Positions 4,094-7,713 of a stretch of 7,713 bases of DNA are shown here, in pieces (positions within the stretch are counted from its first letter, which is position 1; every line of letters starts with the position of its first letter). The notes below the pieces were generated by a model. It did no database searches. It was not told the origin of the DNA and saw only the letters and a list, made by a program, of their open reading frames with translations. A program made the translations under genes and the position numbers. The stretch covers positions 1 through 7,713 of the forward strand of contig JAEZWL010000202.1 in the NCBI GenBank assembly GCA_023420245.1. The letters run 5' to 3'. The DNA is from Bacillota bacterium (GTDB lineage Bacteria; Bacillota; Clostridia; Oscillospirales; Acutalibacteraceae).

Positions 4094-5749
4094 TTATTTC
4101 TCAAAAACAGCGCCGCGGGAGCCGGAGGTCACCAAACTCGCGTAACGCTTCGCGTAGCCGGAAAGCTCCTGCTTCGGTGCTTGCCATTCGGCTCTGCGCT
4201 TTGCCAGCTCCTCATCAGAAACCTGTAGGGTAAGCTGACGGTTAACGATATCCACGTTAACCAAATCCCCGTCGTGAATCAGCGCGATTGTGCCGCCTGC
4301 CGCCGCTTCGGGGGAAACATGTCCCACCGCCGCGCCCCGGGTCGCGCCGGAGAAGCGTCCGTCCGTAATCAGCGCAACACTGGAGCCAAGACCGATGCCT
4401 TCGAGCGCCGAGGTGGGCGCAAGCATTTCTCTCATGCCGGGGCCGCCCTTCGGGCCTTCATAGCGGATGACCACCACGTCGCCCTCTTTAATCTGACCGC
4501 CGAGGATTGCGTCACCGGCCTCCTCCTCGCTGTCGAAGCAGCGGGCCGGACCGGTGTGCTGCATCATTTCCGGCGCAACGGCGCCCTGCTTTACCACGGC
4601 GCCCTCCGGAGCGATATTCCCTTTCAGGATTGCAATCCCGCCGTCCTTGCGCAGCGGATTTTCAACCGTATGGATGATGGTTCCGTCGGCTTCCTTCGCA
4701 TTCTGAATTCTTTCGCGGACAGTGCCCTTTACCGTCGGAATGTCCAGATTGATCAGATTCTGCTTTGAAAGCTCCTTCATCACCGCAGGAATACCGCCGA
4801 CCTGATTTAAATCAGTAATAAAGATTTTCCCTGCGGGATTCAGCTTGCAGATTTGCGGCGTAGCGCGACTGACCTTGTCAATGGTATCAATATCAAGCGG
4901 AACGCCCATCTCATAGGCGATCGCGGTCAGGTGCAGAACGGAGTTTGTGGAGCAGCCAAGCGCCATTTCACTGCGAAGGGCATTGGTAAATGCCTTTTCG
5001 GTCAGGATATCGCTCGGCTTCAGGTTTTGCTTGTACAGCTCCATAATCTGCTCGCCCGCTTCTTTGGCAAGGCGGATTCTCGCGGCGTAAACCGCAGGAA
5101 TGGTGCCGTTGCCCGGAAGCGCCATGCCGATGGCTTCGGTAAGACAGTTCATGGAGTTTGCGGTGTACATGCCCGAGCAGGAACCGCAGCCGGGGCACGC
5201 GGCTTCTTCCATTTCCGTCAAATCCGCTTCGCTCATCTTACCCGCGGCGTAGCTGCCCACAGCCTCGGAAAGCTCGGAGAATCCGATGCGCTCCCCTCTG
5301 AATTCACCCGGCAGCATCGGGCCGCCGCTGACAAATACGCTCGGCAGGTTCATCCGGCAGGCAGCCAGCAGCATTCCGGGGACAATCTTGTCGCAGTTCG
5401 GAATAAAGACGACCGCGTCCAACGGATGAGCGGTCAGCATCACTTCAATGGAATCCGCGATCAGCTCGCGGGAGCAGAGGGAGTACTTCATTCCCTTATG
5501 ATTCATCGCAAGTCCGTCGCACACACCAATGGTATGAAACTCGAACGGAACGCCGCCCGCGCTGCGGATTCCCGCCTTTACGGCTTCCCCGATTTCGCGC
5601 AGGTGCTTATGACCCGGTATGTAATCGCTGGCGGAATTGACCACCGCCACAAACGGGCGCTTTATTTCCGCGTCTGTTAAACCGAGTGCCTTTAACAGCG
5701 CGCGCTTCGGCGCACACTTCGGGCCTTCTTTTAAGGAATCGCTTCTCAT
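4094..5749 (-). CDS. ilvD: Dihydroxyacid dehydratase
   Basis: The 551-residue cytosolic iron-sulfur enzyme dehydrates 2,3-dihydroxy-isovalerate and 2,3-dihydroxy-3-methylvalerate to the 2-oxoacids for valine, leucine and isoleucine. Full-length family landmarks are present: IPNCDKIVPGM (116-126, Cys119), CPGCGSCSGMYTANSMNC (185-202), LPGNGTIPA (211-219), the STNSVLHL block (267-274) and TDGRFSGATRGAAVGHVSPEAA (from about 462). The first segment reads IPGHKHL (44-50), like E. coli IlvD, where the plant and mycobacterial [2Fe-2S] enzymes carry a cluster cysteine (CNxH). This suggests an oxygen-sensitive E. coli-type cluster, which would suit an anaerobe. AGGGGGA (5756-5762) lies six bases before the ATG. 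It follows the membrane-protein gene by 16 bases, so it is transcribed with lysS. Its stop codon abuts that of the convergent regulator gene, with no terminator between them. Confidence 0.95.
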   Translation of the reverse strand: MRSDSLKEGPKCAPKRALLKALGLTDAEIKRPFVAVVNSASDYIPGHKHLREIGEAVKAGIRSAGGVPFEFHTIGVCDGLAMNHKGMKYSLCSRELIADSIEVMLTAHPLDAVVFIPNCDKIVPGMLLAACRMNLPSVFVSGGPMLPGEFRGERIGFSELSEAVGSYAAGKMSEADLTEMEEAACPGCGSCSGMYTANSMNCLTEAIGMALPGNGTIPAVYAARIRLAKEAGEQIMELYKQNLKPSDILTEKAFTNALRSEMALGCSTNSVLHLTAIAYEMGVPLDIDTIDKVSRATPQICKLNPAGKIFITDLNQVGGIPAVMKELSKQNLINLDIPTVKGTVRERIQNAKEADGTIIHTVENPLRKDGGIAILKGNIAPEGAVVKQGAVAPEMMQHTGPARCFDSEEEAGDAILGGQIKEGDVVVIRYEGPKGGPGMREMLAPTSALEGIGLGSSVALITDGRFSGATRGAAVGHVSPEAAAGGTIALIHDGDLVNVDIVNRQLTLQVSDEELAKRRAEWQAPKQELSGYAKRYASLVTSGSRGAVFEK

Positions 5750-5765
5750 TTTAAATCCCCCTTAT

Positions 5766-6497
5766 TTATTTCTTTGTAATTTCATCGAACAGCCTCTTAC
5801 AATCCGCGTAATATGCTGTTTTATCCTGCTGCTTTTCCAGCTGGGTATCCGCAATGGTACGCATGGAAATACTGAGTTTTTTCAATATTTCCTGGCTGAT
5901 TTCCGGCGTATCATTCAATTTTAAGGTAGAAAGCCGTTTGCAATCCGTAAGGTTCATACGCATTTTTTCATAATCCTTCGCGTTTTCCGCAGGCTTGCTC
6001 CCGTCCAGATAGGTAAACATCTGAAGCTCGTCCTGTTCATTTCGGAAGGATTTATCATCGGTAATAAAGATCATGCTGGTTCCGTTGGATAGGTCGTTGG
6101 TTACCTTTACGTAACCCGCCATCCGCACGTTAGGGTCGATCATTCCGCCCGAAGAGTCGGTCTGCATCACATAATTATTCACGCTCACGATCACTTTACC
6201 GTCTCCATTGCGGTCTTGACCGTATTTCGTTATCTCCGCCTGCAACGCGTCTATTGCCTCAGCCGGATATGCCGTTTCGGTTATCATTCCGATTTCGTAA
6301 TCCGGGTTGACCTTCGAGGTCATGTCATATACAAAGAACAGCACTACAAAAATTAAAAAGGCTCCGATAATCACATGCCATTTATGGTAATACCAGAAAT
6401 TTTCCCATCTTGATTTCGGGGTTTTCTTCCCGGTCTCCGTCTGGGGCTGATGGATTGTCTCCCCGCCGCCGTCCAAGAGATACCTTTCCCTTGCCAC
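5766..6497 (-). CDS. One-pass membrane protein of unknown function
   Basis: The 243-residue product has a short hydrophilic N terminus (1-30, with KKTPKSR before the membrane), an aromatic stretch WENFWYYHKWH (31-41) and one transmembrane helix (about 42-58). About 185 residues follow outside, by the positive-inside rule. There is no lipobox or cleavage motif. The outer domain contains DRNGDGKV (95-102), a D-x-N-x-D-G loop like those of EF-hand or dockerin calcium sites, though only one copy is present. I recognise the general look of uncharacterised clostridial membrane proteins but no named family. The start is GTG at 6497: AGGGAG (6507-6512) lies nine bases upstream, inside the last codons of lysS, and only six bases separate the lysS stop from this start. 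Translation is therefore probably coupled to lysS, and ilvD follows 16 bases after its stop. Confidence 0.8.
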   Translation of the reverse strand: MARERYLLDGGGETIHQPQTETGKKTPKSRWENFWYYHKWHVIIGAFLIFVVLFFVYDMTSKVNPDYEIGMITETAYPAEAIDALQAEITKYGQDRNGDGKVIVSVNNYVMQTDSSGGMIDPNVRMAGYVKVTNDLSNGTSMIFITDDKSFRNEQDELQMFTYLDGSKPAENAKDYEKMRMNLTDCKRLSTLKLNDTPEISQEILKKLSISMRTIADTQLEKQQDKTAYYADCKRLFDEITKK

Positions 6498-6503
6498 TTG
6501 TTA

Positions 6504-7713
6504 TCACTCCCTGGGTTTCATAGTGGGGAACAGCAGAACATCGCGGATGGATGCGCTGTCGGTCAGCAGCATAACCAGGCGGTCAACGCCCATACCCATT
6601 CCGCCGGTCGGCGGCATACCGTATTCCAAAGCGGTCAGGAAATCCTCATCAATCATGTTGGCTTCCTCGTCGCCGGCTGCGCGCAGCTCCATCTGTCTCA
6701 TAAAGCGTTCCCGCTGGTCGATTGGGTCGTTCAGCTCGGAGTATGCGTTTGCCAGCTCGCGGCGCGTTACGAACAGCTCAAAGCGCTCCACCAGTGCGGG
6801 GCAGTCCGGCTTGCGCTTGGTCAGCGGCGAAACCTCGACCGGGTAGTCGTAAATGAAGGTTGGCTGAACAAGCTTTTCCTCTACCTTCTCCTCAAATACC
6901 AGCGACATGATGTCGCCCCATCTGTCGGTCGCCTTCGTCGGCAGCTTCAGCTCTTTGGCGACTTCCTTTGCTTTTTCCGTATCACCCGTAAATGAAAGGA
7001 AATCAATTCCGGTATATTTCTTAATCGCGTCGTTCATCGAAAGCCGTGCGAACGGAACTGCAAGACTGATTTCCTCGCCCTGATAGGTAATCTGATCGGT
7101 GCCGCAGGCCTTGAGCGCGCACGCATTGATCATGTTTTCGGTTACTTCCATCATGCCGTTGTAGTCCGTGTAGGCTTCGTAAAGCTCGACCGTGGTAAAC
7201 TCCGGGTTATGCTTTACATCCATGCCTTCGTTGCGGAAGATGCGCCCAATTTCATACACGCGTTCCATTCCGCCGACAATCAGTCTCTTTAGGTGCAGCT
7301 CGGTCGCGATTCTCAGGTACATATCGATATCGAGCGTATTGTGATGGGTAATGAACGGTCTTGCCGTCGCTCCGCCTGGAATGGTGTTCAGAACCGGAGT
7401 CTCGACCTCAATGTAATCCCTGCCGTCCAAAAAACTGCGCATCGTGCGGATAATCTCGCTGCGCTTGATAAAGGCATCCTTTACCTCCGGGTTAACAATC
7501 AGGTCAACATAACGCTGGCGGTAACGGAGGTCGGTATCCTTTAAGCCGTGGAATTTCTCCGGCAAAGGCAGCAGCGACTTGGAAAGCAGCTTGATTTCCT
7601 TTGCGTGAACGGAAATTTCGCCTCTGCGGGTACGGAAAACATACCCCTTTACGCTGATAATATCACCGAGATCCCAGTAGCTTTTCAGGTCGTTGTAGCT
7701 TTCTTCGCCGACC
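6504..7713 (-). CDS. lysS: Lysyl-tRNA synthetase, class II (5' end beyond the window)
   Basis: The visible 402 residues are the C-terminal part of a class II lysyl-tRNA synthetase, which charges tRNA-Lys in the cytosol. The first visible part (about 50 residues, V-G-E-E-S-Y-N onward) is the end of the OB-fold anticodon-binding domain, including KGYVFRTRRGEISV. Motif 1 lies in the RYRQRYVDL segment and the helix after it. Motif 2 is the GRIFRNEGMDVKHNPEFT block, with its ATP-binding arginine. Motif 3 is GMGMGVDRLVMLL near the end. The reading frame is open to the right edge, so the true start and about 90-100 residues are outside. A TTG at 7565 is an internal leucine codon, not a start. It ends LLFPTMKPRE with TGA and is followed after six bases by the membrane-protein gene, so lysS is the upstream member of the lysS-membrane protein-ilvD run. 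Confidence 0.97.
   Translation of the reverse strand, partial: VGEESYNDLKSYWDLGDIISVKGYVFRTRRGEISVHAKEIKLLSKSLLPLPEKFHGLKDTDLRYRQRYVDLIVNPEVKDAFIKRSEIIRTMRSFLDGRDYIEVETPVLNTIPGGATARPFITHHNTLDIDMYLRIATELHLKRLIVGGMERVYEIGRIFRNEGMDVKHNPEFTTVELYEAYTDYNGMMEVTENMINACALKACGTDQITYQGEEISLAVPFARLSMNDAIKKYTGIDFLSFTGDTEKAKEVAKELKLPTKATDRWGDIMSLVFEEKVEEKLVQPTFIYDYPVEVSPLTKRKPDCPALVERFELFVTRRELANAYSELNDPIDQRERFMRQMELRAAGDEEANMIDEDFLTALEYGMPPTGGMGMGVDRLVMLLTDSASIRDVLLFPTMKPRE

Noticed and set aside
4853..5680. Long open frame (275 codons) on the plus strand
   Set aside because: It lies wholly antisense to ilvD, whose protein is full-length and conserved. The translation looks like the His/Arg/Gly-rich antisense product of a GC-biased gene and has no ribosome site or recognisable domain.
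7563..7565. TTG as the start of lysS
   Set aside because: The frame stays open upstream to the window edge and encodes the end of the OB-fold domain, so this codon is an internal leucine.

Overview
The window looks like chromosomal DNA of an anaerobic Firmicute, probably a clostridium. The reasons are strong AGGAGG-type ribosome sites, a lysS gene of bacterial type, the short 'archaeal/clostridial' form of LeuC and LeuD, and a dihydroxyacid dehydratase lacking one cluster cysteine. The coding DNA has moderate GC and the intergenic DNA is AT-rich. Placement near the Oscillospirales is a guess. I see no mobile element, CRISPR array, rRNA or tRNA.

Layout, left to right. Bases 1-120 are AT-rich with no gene I can support, followed by a strong hairpin (121-162). 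A small lipoprotein gene (177-605, minus) has its own good promoter (657-685). Then comes a minus-strand cluster transcribed right to left: leuC (2060-3319), leuD (1560-2042) and a trans-aconitate methyltransferase-like gene, tam (735-1505). A Crp/Fnr-family regulator (3479-4093, plus) is divergent from leuC. The regulator runs head-on into ilvD (4094-5749, minus) with no base between the two stop codons. ilvD is the last gene of a second minus-strand operon that starts beyond the right edge: lysS (partial, 6504 to the edge), a one-pass membrane protein of unknown function (5766-6497), then ilvD.

How the parts may work together. IlvD makes the 2-oxoacid precursors of valine, isoleucine and leucine. 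LeuCD isomerises isopropylmalate in the leucine branch through an alkene intermediate. The tam product resembles enzymes that methylate trans-aconitate, and yeast Tmt1 of the same activity class also methylates 3-isopropylmalate. A LeuCD-Tam unit for capping damaged or overflow intermediates, or making a methyl-ester signal, is therefore plausible but unproven.

The most striking non-coding signal is a Crp-geometry palindrome (TGTAA-N6-ATACA, 3410-3425) in the leuC/regulator gap. It is centred 41.5 bases upstream of the predicted leuC start point, the class II activator position. The same site overlaps the -10 box of the regulator's own promoter. The regulator's recognition helix has Val where E. 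coli CRP has Glu181, a change known in CRP to favour A:T at the position where this site differs from TGTGA. The combined picture is a local switch that activates leuC-leuD-tam and represses itself. Two annotated starts are moved here on ribosome-site evidence: tam starts at a TTG (1505) and leuC at the second in-frame ATG (3319).
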